A DNA stretch of 42,704 bases from Halobacteriales archaeon QS_9_68_17 (GTDB lineage Archaea > Halobacteriota > Halobacteria > Halobacteriales > Natronoarchaeaceae), in the NCBI GenBank assembly GCA_003023565.1, contig PXSA01000037.1:259711-302414 (forward strand), given 5' to 3'. Both the position numbers and the translations under genes were made by a program. The number at the start of each line of letters is the position of its first letter. Within the stretch, counting starts at the first letter, position 1. Of this stretch, positions 32,032 to 39,917 are shown in pieces. The notes beneath the pieces are model-generated. The model saw only the letters and a list, made by a program, of their open reading frames with translations. It made no database searches and was not told where the DNA came from.

Positions 32032-32393
32032 TGGCGGAGCGATACTCCTCGTTCGAGCCGGCCAGCACGCGGTGGGTCCTCCAGCGCGTGACAGCGGCGT
32101 TTCTCGTGGTGGTGCTCGCGTTCCACTTCTTCCTGCTGCATTTCGTCCACCACGCCTACGAGATCGAGTTCGCCGGCACGCAGGCGCGGATGGAGAACAT
32201 CGGCTACTTCGCGACGATGGTCGCCTTCCTCGTGACGGGGACGTTCCACGGGGTCAACGGCGTGTACAACGCCCTGATCAACCAGGGCCTCGGCGGCACG
32301 CAGAAGCGGGTCGTGAAGTGGGTGCTGGTCGTCGCCAGCGTCGGACTGGTCGCACAGGGCGTTAGAGTCGCAGTCACGATGGCGGGGTTCTAA
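32031..32393 (+). CDS. sdhD: succinate dehydrogenase membrane anchor subunit
   Basis: 120 residues, three membrane helices (FLVVVLAFHFFLLHFVHH; ENIGYFATMVAFLVTG then FHGVNGVYNAL; WVLVVASVGLVAQGVRV). The His residues of FHFFLLHFVHH and TFHGVNG are probable haem/quinone ligands. Pairs with SdhC to form the membrane domain. ATG overlaps the sdhC stop (TGATG) and sdhB starts one base after its stop. Confidence 0.93.
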   Translation: MAERYSSFEPASTRWVLQRVTAAFLVVVLAFHFFLLHFVHHAYEIEFAGTQARMENIGYFATMVAFLVTGTFHGVNGVYNALINQGLGGTQKRVVKWVLVVASVGLVAQGVRVAVTMAGF

Positions 32394-32394
32394 C

Positions 32395-33270
32395 ATGAGC
32401 ACGCAAGTTCCGGAGACCGAGACGGAGACCGAAGCGGAGACGAAGAGCAAGCCCAATCAGGAGCGCCGGATGGCGGAGAAGGCCGAGCGTCGCGAGGCCG
32501 CGGACCGCGAGCGCCTCGCGCGCGAGGAACTGGAGGCCGCCGACGAGACCGTCCACCTGAAGGTGTTCCGCTACGACCCCGAGGTCGAGGGGAAACAGGA
32601 GCCGCGGTTCGACGACTTCCACGTCCCCTTCGAGAAGGGGATGACGGTGCTCGACGCGCTGATATACGCGCGCGACCACTACGACTCCTCGCTCACCTTC
32701 CGGCACTCCTGCCGGCAGGCGATCTGCGGGAGCGACGCGATGTTCGTCAACGGGTCCCAGCGGCTCTGCTGCAAGACCCAACTGGGCGAACTGGAGACCC
32801 CCGTTCGCGTCGAACCGCTCCCCCACCAGGAGGTCGTGAAGGACCTGGTCGTCGACATGCAGCACTTCTACGACCAGATGGAGGCGGTCGAACCGTACTT
32901 CCAGACCGACGGGACGCCGAACGGCGAACTCGAAGAGCAGCGCCAGGACCGCAAGAACCGCGAGAAGATCAAGATGTCGACGCGCTGCATCTGGTGCGGC
33001 GCGTGCATGTCCTCCTGTAACATCGCCGCCGGGGACAACGAGTACCTCGGCCCCGCGGCGATCAACAAGGCCTACCGCTTCTACATGGACGAGCGGGAGG
33101 GCAAGGACATGCAGGAACACCGGATGCGCGTCCTCGAACAGGAACACGGCGTCTGGCGCTGCCAGACCCAGTTCTCCTGTACCGAAGTCTGCCCAAAGGA
33201 CATCCCGCTGACCGAACACATCCAAGAACTCAAGCGCGAAGCGGTCAAGAGCAACTTGAAGTTCTGGTAA
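32395..33270 (+). CDS. sdhB: succinate dehydrogenase iron-sulfur subunit
   Basis: 291 residues. A 40-residue charged N-terminus (Glu/Lys/Arg-rich) precedes the plant-type ferredoxin domain with [2Fe-2S] ligands in HSCRQAICGSDAMFVNGSQR-LCC, then the C-terminal domain with CIWCGACMSSCN ([4Fe-4S]) and CTEVCPKDIP ([3Fe-4S]/[4Fe-4S] ligands). It carries electrons from flavin to quinone. The N-terminal extension is longer than in most homologues. Third gene of the operon; 37 bp precede sdhA. Confidence 0.97.
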   Translation: MSTQVPETETETEAETKSKPNQERRMAEKAERREAADRERLAREELEAADETVHLKVFRYDPEVEGKQEPRFDDFHVPFEKGMTVLDALIYARDHYDSSLTFRHSCRQAICGSDAMFVNGSQRLCCKTQLGELETPVRVEPLPHQEVVKDLVVDMQHFYDQMEAVEPYFQTDGTPNGELEEQRQDRKNREKIKMSTRCIWCGACMSSCNIAAGDNEYLGPAAINKAYRFYMDEREGKDMQEHRMRVLEQEHGVWRCQTQFSCTEVCPKDIPLTEHIQELKREAVKSNLKFW

Positions 33271-33307
33271 ACGACCCGAAACAAACCACCGACACTACCA
33301 CCAAACC

Positions 33308-35191
33308 ATGCACGAACACGACGTTATCGTGGTCGGCGGCGGCGGTGCGGGCCTCCGAGCCGCGATCGCAGCGAGCGAGGAAGGAGCGGACACGGCCATC
33401 GTCACCAAACTCCACCCGGTGCGGAGCCACACGGGGGCCGCGGAGGGCGGTATCAACGCCGCCCTGCGCGAGGGCGACTCCTGGGAGGACCACGCGTACG
33501 ACACGATGAAGGGGTCGGACTACCTCGGGGACGCGCCGGCCATCGAGACGCTGGCGAAGGACGCGCCCGAAGAGGTCATCAACCTCGAACACTGGGGGAT
33601 GCCGTTCTCCCGCGAGGACGACGGCCGCGTCTCCCAGCGCCCGTTCGGCGGCCTCTCGTTCCCCCGAACGACGTACGCCGGCGCGGAGACCGGTCACCAC
33701 CTGCTGCACACGATGTACGAGCAGGCGGTCAAACACGGCATTCAGGTGTACGACGAGTGGCAGGTCACCGAACTCGCCGTCACCGACCACGAGGACCCCG
33801 AGGACCGCAAGTGCCACGGCGTCGTCGCGTACGACGTCAAGCACGGCAACGTCGAGGGGTTCAAGGCCAACCGCGGCGTCATCCTCGCGACCGGCGGTCC
33901 CGGGCAGGTGTACGACCACACCACCAACGCCGTCTCGAACACCGGCGACGGCTACGCGATGGCCTACCGCGCCGGCGTCCCGCTGGAGGACATGGAGTTC
34001 GTCCAGTTCCACCCGACGACGCTCCCCTCGACCGGCGTCCTCATCAGCGAGGGCGTCCGCGGCGAGGGCGGGATGCTCTACAACGCCGACGGCGAGCGGT
34101 TCATGTTCGAGCACGGCTACGCGAACAACGAGGGCGAACTCGCGTCCCGCGACGTGGTCTCCCGCGCCGAGCTCACCGAGGTCAACGAGGGCCGGGGCGT
34201 CGACGACGAGTACGTCTACCTCGACATGCGTCACCTCGGCGAGGAACGTATCCTCGACCGACTGGAGAACATCCTCCACCTCGCGGAGGACTTCGAGGGC
34301 GTCGACGGCCTCGTCGAGCCGATGCCGGTCAAGCCCGGCCAGCACTACGAGATGGGCGGCATCGAGACCGACGAGAACGGTGAAACCTGCATCGAGGGCC
34401 TGTACGCGGCCGGCGAGTCCGCCTGCGTCTCGGTCCACGGGTCGAACCGCCTCGGCGGCAACGCCCTGCCCGAACTCATCGTCTTCGGCAAGCGCGCCGG
34501 CCACCACGCCGCCGGCAAGGACATGAAGGAGGCCGAGATCACGACGGGCTACACGGACGAGTGCGAACCCGGCGAGGTCGACACGCCCGTCGCACCCGGT
34601 TCCGTCCGGGATACGAGCGACGGCGTCGCGGCCGACGGCGGTCCGGAGTCGGCCGATGACTCCGGAACACGTCGGACGAGGTCCGACGGCGGCGCGCTCG
34701 CCGACCCGCAGGCGGTCGTCGAGCGGACCGTCGAGCACGAGCGCGAGCGCGTGCAGTCGTTCCTCGAGGAGGACGAGGGCGTCCAGCACGCGGCGATCCG
34801 CGAGGACCTCCAGGCGTCGATGACGGAGAACGTCAACGTCTTCCGCAACGAGGACGGCCTGAGGACGGCGCTGGAGGACATCCGGGAGGCACGCGAGCGC
34901 TATCAGGACGTGTGCGTCGACGACCCGTCCCGGACGTTCAACACCGACCTCCTGCACACTCTCGAGACGCGCAACCTCATCGACCTCGCCGAGGCCATCA
35001 CCCTCGGGGCGCTCGCTCGCGAGGAGTTCCGCGGCGCTCACTGGCGTCAGGAGTTCCAGGAGCGGCGTGACGACGAGTGGCTGAAGCACACGCTGTTGCG
35101 CTGGAACGACGGGTCCCCCGAGCTGTTCTACAAGCCCGTCATCCTCGAAGGCGAGAGCAAGACCTACGAGCCGAAAGTGCGCAGTTACTGA
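33308..35191 (+). CDS. sdhA: succinate dehydrogenase flavoprotein subunit
   Basis: 627 residues. FAD-binding GxGxxG (VVGGGGAGLRAAIAASEEG), His41 in RSHTGAAEGGIN for covalent FAD attachment, the substrate-binding QFHPTTLPSTGVLISEGVRG, capping domain and catalytic Arg in the LASRDVVSRA region. Oxidises succinate to fumarate in the TCA cycle. Between the helical-domain entry (CEPGEVDTPVAPGSV) and the C-terminal helices (AVVERTVEHERERV) there is an extra loop of about 35 residues whose DNA forms two perfect hairpins. Last gene of sdhCDBA. Confidence 0.97.
   Translation: MHEHDVIVVGGGGAGLRAAIAASEEGADTAIVTKLHPVRSHTGAAEGGINAALREGDSWEDHAYDTMKGSDYLGDAPAIETLAKDAPEEVINLEHWGMPFSREDDGRVSQRPFGGLSFPRTTYAGAETGHHLLHTMYEQAVKHGIQVYDEWQVTELAVTDHEDPEDRKCHGVVAYDVKHGNVEGFKANRGVILATGGPGQVYDHTTNAVSNTGDGYAMAYRAGVPLEDMEFVQFHPTTLPSTGVLISEGVRGEGGMLYNADGERFMFEHGYANNEGELASRDVVSRAELTEVNEGRGVDDEYVYLDMRHLGEERILDRLENILHLAEDFEGVDGLVEPMPVKPGQHYEMGGIETDENGETCIEGLYAAGESACVSVHGSNRLGGNALPELIVFGKRAGHHAAGKDMKEAEITTGYTDECEPGEVDTPVAPGSVRDTSDGVAADGGPESADDSGTRRTRSDGGALADPQAVVERTVEHERERVQSFLEEDEGVQHAAIREDLQASMTENVNVFRNEDGLRTALEDIREARERYQDVCVDDPSRTFNTDLLHTLETRNLIDLAEAITLGALAREEFRGAHWRQEFQERRDDEWLKHTLLRWNDGSPELFYKPVILEGESKTYEPKVRSY
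34642..34687 (+). repeat. in-frame tandem-hairpin insert in sdhA
   Basis: TCCGGAGTC-GGCCGAT-GACTCCGGA (34642-34666, perfect 9-bp arms, 7-nt loop) followed by GTCGGAC-GAG-GTCCGAC (34671-34687, perfect 7-bp arms, 3-nt loop). They encode PESADDSGTRRTRSDG in a surface loop. Same architecture of two tandem hairpins as the acyl-CoA dehydrogenase inserts, though the sequence is different. Confidence 0.6.
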
Positions 35192-35239
35192 CTGCTCAGG
35201 CGACATTTCTTAGTCGCTCGACGCCGTAGTGTCATACGA

Positions 35240-35336
35240 GGAAGGGTGGCTCAGTGGTAGAGTGCCCCGCGTGGACGGATCCTGCCCGTCGACGCGGCTT
35301 CCAAGGCTTCGCGTGGTTCAAATCCCGCCCCTTCCA
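35240..35336 (+). tRNA. tRNA-like gene, irregular (possible noncanonical intron or relic)
   Basis: Seven-base acceptor stem GGAAGGG/CCCTTCC with discriminator A, a perfect A box (TGGCTCAGTGG) forming a D-arm GCTC/GAGT, and a perfect B box (GGTTCAAATCC) forming the T loop. But the T stem has a bulged T (GCG-T-GG / CCCGC), and between D and T arms there are 46 nt instead of about 22. That stretch contains a 31-nt hairpin (CCGCGT...ACGCGG enclosing GACGG...CCGTC with loop ATCCTGC) and a direct repeat GGCTTC-CAA-GGCTTC. Removing the hairpin leaves CTTCCAA, which could be an anticodon loop with TCC (Gly); the hairpin loop itself could offer CCT (Arg). I cannot assign the amino acid. No CCA encoded. 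Confidence 0.5.
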
Positions 35337-35462
35337 CTCCGGACCAGGTTCTGCGAGGCGTGTTTCGCCGAGCGACTGCCGCATCGCACGAGGGGCGACG
35401 CGACCGCGTTCGAGGCCGCGGCTACGTGGCAAAGCGCTAAAGCAGGGCGACGGCGACCGCGC

Positions 35463-35690
35463 TCAGACCTTCGTCAGGGTTCCGCTGGGGCACTGCGAGC
35501 ACTCCTCGCTCGCGGGTTCGATGAGGACGGTGTTACAGGAGGGACACTCGTAGAGGTCGGCGCTCGACCCCGAAGCGGCCGTGTTCGAGGCACCCGCGTC
35601 CCCGGAGTTCCGATCCGGCCGGTTCGACGCGTTGCCGGACGAACGCTGGAGTCCAAGGGTAACTCGCAGGCTGCTGACGATGTCTTTCAT
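35463..35690 (-). CDS. small zinc-ribbon protein
   Basis: 75 residues. The N-terminal half (MKDIVSSLRVTLGLQRSS...) is a helix plus a Ser/Asn/Asp-rich linker; the C-terminal 30 residues form a rubredoxin-like zinc ribbon, YECPSCNTVLIEPASEECSQC, with two CxxC knuckles. Such small proteins are common in haloarchaea; several act as accessory proteins, but no function can be given here. Its start codon is preceded by the 570-bp gene-free region. Confidence 0.75.
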   Translation of the reverse strand: MKDIVSSLRVTLGLQRSSGNASNRPDRNSGDAGASNTAASGSSADLYECPSCNTVLIEPASEECSQCPSGTLTKV

Positions 35691-36266
35691 GTAAGGTCAG
35701 TCGCCCTTGTGACGGATGAGTGCCAAGCCTAAACAGTTCGGTGTGCGCTGAGAGCGCAGGGCAGGAGAGGGGCTCGCAACCGGACGTTCACGATCAGTCA
35801 TCGGGATCGACGGTGGTCGAACGAACGGAGTCGACGGGAAACCCGGACGGCCGCGTCCGCCGCCGAACGGCGTGTTCGCTGGACAGGAAGGACCGGAACC
35901 ACCGACCGATTTCGACAGCCGTCGTAGAGTGGCTTTAGTATCGTCGAACACCCGGAACGGGGGTACGATGGTAACACGGACCCGGAGCGGGGGGCGACGC
36001 TCCCCCGAGAACTGAACCGCCGCGAGCGAAACTCGTGTACCCCTGCCTCTCAATGCGTGGCGGTGCGACGATCGGATCGCTGGCGGACGGCCTGCGTTTG
36101 AAGAAGATAACGGAACCGCGACACGTACTACGTCGTCTCTCGCAGGCCGAACTGCGGACGCCGTCGCGGCCGGTTGCGTGGTCACCGCGGCTGTTTCGTT
36201 CCCCTCTCTCCCGAACCGTGGCGGACGGCGCGTCCACAGCGCGGCCGGAACCGTTTCCCGGGCCGT
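35691..36266. other. gene-free stretch of about 575 bp
   Basis: Open frames exist here only because of GC-richness; none has haloarchaeal amino-acid composition, a family motif or good codon usage. The one structural feature is a GC hairpin, CGGGGG...CCCCCG, around 35988-36006. It could be the remains of a lost gene or hold an unrecognised RNA. Confidence 0.45.
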
Positions 36267-37583
36267 TTAATCGGTCGGCGACGCGGTCGGTCCGTCCCGG
36301 ACCGGATCGCGGTCGTACAACACCGCGAACACGCCCGATGAGACGACGATGAACGCGGCCGCGGTCCAGAACGCGACGAACACCGAGGTGGCGTCCCAGA
36401 GTGCCCCCACGGCGACGGGTCCCGACACCTGTCCGATCTTCCAGGCGATCGAGCGCAGGGACATGCTCCCCGCGACGGCGTCGAACTGCTCGCCTTCCTC
36501 GACGAACAGCGCCATACTGGCCGGCAGGCGGAGGCTGTCAGCCACGCCGATCAGGCCGTAGGCGGCGAACAGCGAGAAGAAGGCCGGGACGAGCGTCACC
36601 GTGTCGCCGAGCGCGGAGACCGTTACCGTCGGGAAGACGGTCGCGCCGTACTCCGCGAGCGGGATCAGCGCCGTCCCGACGGCGTACAGGAGCGCGCCGG
36701 CGAGCACGAAGTGGTGCTTGCTTCCGACCCGGTCCGTGTACTCGCCGACGGTGCCTTGCAACAGGGACTTCGTGAGCTTCCCCCCCGCGAGGATGCCGCC
36801 GATCAGGAGCGCGCTGATCCCGAACTCGGTACGGGCGTATATCGGGAGGAAGATGATCACGGCCATCTTCCCCACGCTGAACGCGAGGCGGAACGTGACG
36901 AGCGCGCGGACGGCCGTCCGGCCGAGGAGCTTTCGAAGCGTCTGGACGCCCGTCGCCTCGTCGGCGTCTTTCTTCCCGCCGGGGTTGTCCCGGAGGAACA
37001 GGACGACCGACAGCGTCGCGAACGCCGTGACGCCGATCAGCACCGCGTACGTCGTCTGGAACCCGTAGAGGTAAAGCAGGAGGCCCCCGAAGGCGTCGCC
37101 CGCGAGGCTGGAGACGGCCCCGACCTGATTGTACGCGCCGAGCCAGAGCCCGCGGGACTCGTTCGGGCTGATCTCGCCGACGACCGCAGTGCCGGTGATC
37201 CACAGCAGGCTCGCACCGACCCCCTGAACCACTCGCATGGCGACGACGTGTTCGACCGCCGTGACGAACGAGAAGCCGACGAAGACCCCGATGTTGAGCA
37301 GTAACCCGGCGAGGAGATACCGCTTCGCGTTGCCGACGTCGATCAGTCGGCCGAGCGGGAGGACGATGACGAGTTGCGCCGCCGCGAAGGCGGTGCCGAA
37401 CAGCCCCTCGACCGCGCCGCTCGTGTTGAAGAGGTCGGCGTACAGCGCGAGCGCGATGAGGATGGTCGAGTACGCCTGACTGCGGGCGAACGCGGTGCTC
37501 GCCAGCGCGACGAACTCGCGGTTCCGAAGGAGCCGTCGAACGCCGTTCGGGGACCCCGACACCGTTACGAATCGAAACAGCAA
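36267..37583 (-). CDS. MFS transporter
   Basis: 438 residues with 12 membrane segments. The cytoplasmic loop 2-3 motif is degenerate LGRLIDVGNAKRYLLAG, and the antiporter-like GTAVVGEISPNESRG follows helix 5; a central loop (LRDNPGGKKDADEATGVQTL) separates the two six-helix halves, the second repeating the loop motif as GEYTDRVGSKHHFVLAG. Pattern fits major facilitator drug/solute exporters. Substrate unknown. The start at 37583 is 34 bp downstream of the HD-domain gene's stop on the same strand, so they may be co-transcribed. Confidence 0.9.
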   Translation of the reverse strand: MLFRFVTVSGSPNGVRRLLRNREFVALASTAFARSQAYSTILIALALYADLFNTSGAVEGLFGTAFAAAQLVIVLPLGRLIDVGNAKRYLLAGLLLNIGVFVGFSFVTAVEHVVAMRVVQGVGASLLWITGTAVVGEISPNESRGLWLGAYNQVGAVSSLAGDAFGGLLLYLYGFQTTYAVLIGVTAFATLSVVLFLRDNPGGKKDADEATGVQTLRKLLGRTAVRALVTFRLAFSVGKMAVIIFLPIYARTEFGISALLIGGILAGGKLTKSLLQGTVGEYTDRVGSKHHFVLAGALLYAVGTALIPLAEYGATVFPTVTVSALGDTVTLVPAFFSLFAAYGLIGVADSLRLPASMALFVEEGEQFDAVAGSMSLRSIAWKIGQVSGPVAVGALWDATSVFVAFWTAAAFIVVSSGVFAVLYDRDPVRDGPTASPTD

Positions 37584-37616
37584 CCGGACGCTTGTAAATC
37601 CTTAGAAGCGGCCTCC

Positions 37617-38432
37617 TTACAGTTCGATCCGCTCGACCAGTTGGTCGGTGTTCTCCTCGTTGATGTTGACCGCGACGATCCGGATGTCGTCTTCGAGACC
37701 CGACCCGTGAAGCTTCGCCTTGAGGAGGTTGTCGACCTGGTAGACGCCGGCGGCGTTGGTCATCTCGATCTCGACGAGGACGGCGCGGTCCTCGCCGGGC
37801 AGGAGAGCGACGCTCTCGATGGCCTGACTGGAGATGGTGTTGATGCCGCGCCCGCCCATCTCGTACGGCATCCGCGACCGGCCCCGTTCCATATCGAGGG
37901 CGTCGGCGACGCGGATGACGCCGGCTTCGGTCGTCAGGGGGTCTTCGGAGGTGTGGTGACAGAGGATGGCGTGGAGCACTTCCCCCTTCACCCGCACGGC
38001 GTCCGCGGTGTCGTAGAACTGGGGGAGGATCCGGTCGAGGACGTCGGCCGCGAGCGGGATAGAGTAGTAAGCGTGGCTGTCCCTGTGGACGACGTGGCCG
38101 ATGTCGTGCAGCGTCCCGGCGAGTCCGACGATGACGGCTTCGTCGGCCTCGTCGAGGCCTTGGTCGCGCGCGCCGTTGAACTCGACGCCGGCTTCTTTCA
38201 ACAGGTCGTACAGGCACAGCGCCCGGTTGCGGACGATGCCGATGTGTTTCGCGCCGTGGTCGTTGTACCCTTTCCGCGTGACCGGGTTGACGTTCTGGGC
38301 TTCGAGGTACGCCTGCACTGCCTCGTCGTTTCGCAGGTACTCCAGAACCGCGTTCAAGCGGTCGTCCGGGAACGCGTGGTCGGCGTCCGGTTCGTAGGTC
38401 CGAGCGTTGCCGTCGCTAGATATCTCTGCCAT
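37617..38432 (-). CDS. HD-domain metal-dependent phosphohydrolase
   Basis: 271 residues. The HD signature is LAGTLHDIGHVVHRDSHA with His109-Asp110, preceded by NDHGAKHIGIVRNRAL (metal-ligand His59/His63) and followed by LHAILCHHTSE. HD proteins hydrolyse nucleotides or phosphoesters; the substrate is unknown. The C-terminal part (SQAIESVALLPGEDRAVLVE and later VYQVDNLLKAKLHGSGLED) forms an extra alpha/beta domain common in archaeal versions. ATG at 38432. Confidence 0.93.
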   Translation of the reverse strand: MAEISSDGNARTYEPDADHAFPDDRLNAVLEYLRNDEAVQAYLEAQNVNPVTRKGYNDHGAKHIGIVRNRALCLYDLLKEAGVEFNGARDQGLDEADEAVIVGLAGTLHDIGHVVHRDSHAYYSIPLAADVLDRILPQFYDTADAVRVKGEVLHAILCHHTSEDPLTTEAGVIRVADALDMERGRSRMPYEMGGRGINTISSQAIESVALLPGEDRAVLVEIEMTNAAGVYQVDNLLKAKLHGSGLEDDIRIVAVNINEENTDQLVERIEL

Positions 38433-38495
38433 ACGTTCCCGTTGGCCGGCGGTCGTGAAAAGAGGTCGGGACGTGAACCGGAACGACGAGAGCGG

Positions 38496-38972
38496 TTACG
38501 CGGCGTCCTCCGCGGCCGCGGCGACCTCGTCGTAATCGGGTTCGACGCCGGGGTCGTCGCTGACCCATCGGGAGGCGACCTCGCCGTCGCTGTCGACGAC
38601 GAACACGGCGCGCTTGGCGACGCCGTGGACGCCGAGGTCCGCGAAGTCCATGCTGACGTCGTACGCGTCGATGACCTCCTTGTCGATATCGCTGAGGAGT
38701 CCGAAGTTCAAGTCGTTCTGGTCGCGGAACTCGTTCAGCGTGAACGGCGAGTCGACGCTGATCCCGTACACCGATGCGCCGATGTCCTCGAACGTGGAGA
38801 GTTCGTCGCGGAAGGTACACATCTCGGACGTGCAGACGCTGGTGAACGCACCCGGGAAGAACGCAAGGACGAGGGGCGCGTCGTCGAGTTCCTCGGAGAG
38901 GGTGAACGACTCGATGTCGCCGTTCGCCAGCGGTGCGGTAAAGTCGGGAGCGTCGTCTCCAGTGTCGACCAT
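38496..38972 (-). CDS. peroxiredoxin (AhpC/TSA, BCP-type)
   Basis: 158 residues from ATG 38972 (MVDTGDDAPDFTAPLANGDI); the longer start at 38996 adds atypical residues. Thioredoxin-fold redoxin with peroxidatic Cys47 in PGAFTSVCTSEMC and a second Cys52 five residues on, the placement of the resolving Cys in BCP-type enzymes. FRDELSTFEDIGASVYGISV and HGVAKRAVFVVD complete the fold. Reduces hydrogen peroxide and organic hydroperoxides; fits with the msrA pair elsewhere as part of oxidative-stress defence. Confidence 0.95.
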   Translation of the reverse strand: MVDTGDDAPDFTAPLANGDIESFTLSEELDDAPLVLAFFPGAFTSVCTSEMCTFRDELSTFEDIGASVYGISVDSPFTLNEFRDQNDLNFGLLSDIDKEVIDAYDVSMDFADLGVHGVAKRAVFVVDSDGEVASRWVSDDPGVEPDYDEVAAAAEDAA

Positions 38973-39091
38973 TACGCTCGATACTTTCGAAGCCACGCGG
39001 AAGTCAATTACGTTTGTATCTGACCTATCAGGCCGCTACGTGCGTTTGAGCAAAAAGGTTATAATCGACAGACGGTTAGCCTGAGGTAGAG

Positions 39092-39394
39092 ATGGTACTC
39101 GAAACTGCACCGGCTTTCGTTGGGGGCCTCCCCGGCGGAACCGAACTCGTCGTTATCCTCCTGATCGCCGTGCTCCTGTTCGGGGCGAACAAGATCCCGA
39201 AACTGGCGCGGTCCACCGGTGAGGCGATGGGCGAGTTCCAGAAGGGCCGCGAGGAAGTCGAACAAGAACTCGAAGAGATGCGCCAGAGCGGCACCGACAG
39301 CACCGCTGCTGACACCACCGCGGACGACGATTTCGTCGACACCGAGCCCGTCACCAGCGAGGAGACGGACACCGAAAGCGATACCCAGCAGTAA
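39092..39394 (+). CDS. tatA: Sec-independent protein translocase subunit TatA/E
   Basis: 100 residues. One N-terminal membrane helix (ELVVILLIAVLLFGANKIPK, with the FG hinge) followed by an amphipathic helix (LARSTGEAMGEFQKGREEVE) and a long acidic Thr/Asp/Glu-rich tail typical of haloarchaeal TatA. It forms the pore of the twin-arginine pathway, the main export route in haloarchaea and the route predicted for the protease and lipoproteins in this window. A TATA-like GTTATAAT lies about 30-38 nt upstream. tRNA-Arg follows 19 bp after the stop. Confidence 0.92.
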   Translation: MVLETAPAFVGGLPGGTELVVILLIAVLLFGANKIPKLARSTGEAMGEFQKGREEVEQELEEMRQSGTDSTAADTTADDDFVDTEPVTSEETDTESDTQQ

Positions 39395-39413
39395 CGCGCC
39401 GATCTCCTTTTGC

Positions 39414-39487
39414 GGACGTGTGGCCTAGTGGACCAAGGCGGGAGGTTCCTAACCTCCAGAGCGTGGGTTCGAATCCCATCACGTCCG
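39414..39487 (+). tRNA. tRNA-Arg (anticodon CCT)
   Basis: 74 nt cloverleaf: acceptor GGACGTG/CACGTCC with discriminator G, D-arm with GGCCTAGTGGACCAAGGC, anticodon stem GGAGG/CCTCC around loop TTCCTAA (anticodon CCT), and T-arm GTGGG-TTCGAAT-CCCAT. No intron and no encoded CCA, as usual for haloarchaea. Decodes AGG. Confidence 0.95.
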
Positions 39488-39917
39488 TTTTCCGCCGAAC
39501 GAAGGTGAGGCATGAAAACGGTGTGGGTTCGAATCGCGCGAACGCGAACGGCGGTTCGCACCGGGATCGAATCACATCACCTGCGTCACGTGGTGCGAGC
39601 GGACGTGAGCGACCGCGAGGGATGCCTCGTCTCCCCCCTTTCGACGACGGGTTAGGGGAGCGTTCTACCGGCAAAATCACAGCAATTATTAGTTAACGAT
39701 ACGGAGTAATGAAGCGCGGGACAGGAACGTATTATCGGATAGATCTCGCCGAAGGATCTGTGAAGTAATATGTGCTATCCTCGATTAACGCAGGTTAAAA
39801 CGCCGATTCACCGCCCAGAGCAGCAGAAATCCGAACCGCGCACGGTAGCGGTTCTAAAATATCAGTGATGATAACCGATAAAAGGTTTTTTGCCTAGCCG
39901 GCGACAGGAGATACCTA
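39488..39917. other. intergenic region between tRNA-Arg and the pilus ATPase gene, with tRNA 3'-end fragments
   Basis: No gene of any credibility. From 39660 the DNA is AT-rich (ATTATTAGTTAACGATACGG and similar), unlike the flanks. Two partial copies of the tRNA-Arg 3' end lie just downstream of the tRNA (separate entry). The end of the region has a TATA-like GATAAAAG (about 39876-39883) and an AGGAG Shine-Dalgarno at 39906-39910, so the ATPase mRNA probably has a short leader. Confidence 0.5.
39523..39580 (+). repeat. degenerate copies of the tRNA-Arg T-arm/3' end
   Basis: GTGGGTTCGAATC recurs at 39523-39535, 60 bp after the same 13 bases in the tRNA (39463-39475), and CGAATCACATCAC (39568-39580) matches the tRNA's CGAATCCCATCAC at 12 of 13 positions. 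Tandem tRNA 3'-end fragments are the usual scar of integrative elements that use tRNA genes as attachment sites; no integrase is left. Confidence 0.5.

Noticed and set aside
33245..35206. 653-codon minus-strand open frame opposite sdhA
   Set aside because: Antisense shadow of sdhA; no motif, repetitive Val/Leu/Asp composition.
35697..36185. 162-codon minus-strand frame in the gene-free stretch
   Set aside because: Ser/Pro/Arg-rich, non-acidic, no motif and no conserved start; composition not like a haloarchaeal protein.
37374..39023. 549-codon plus-strand open frame across the HD-domain and peroxiredoxin genes
   Set aside because: Spans two clear minus-strand genes and the gap between them; composition is that of a shadow frame.
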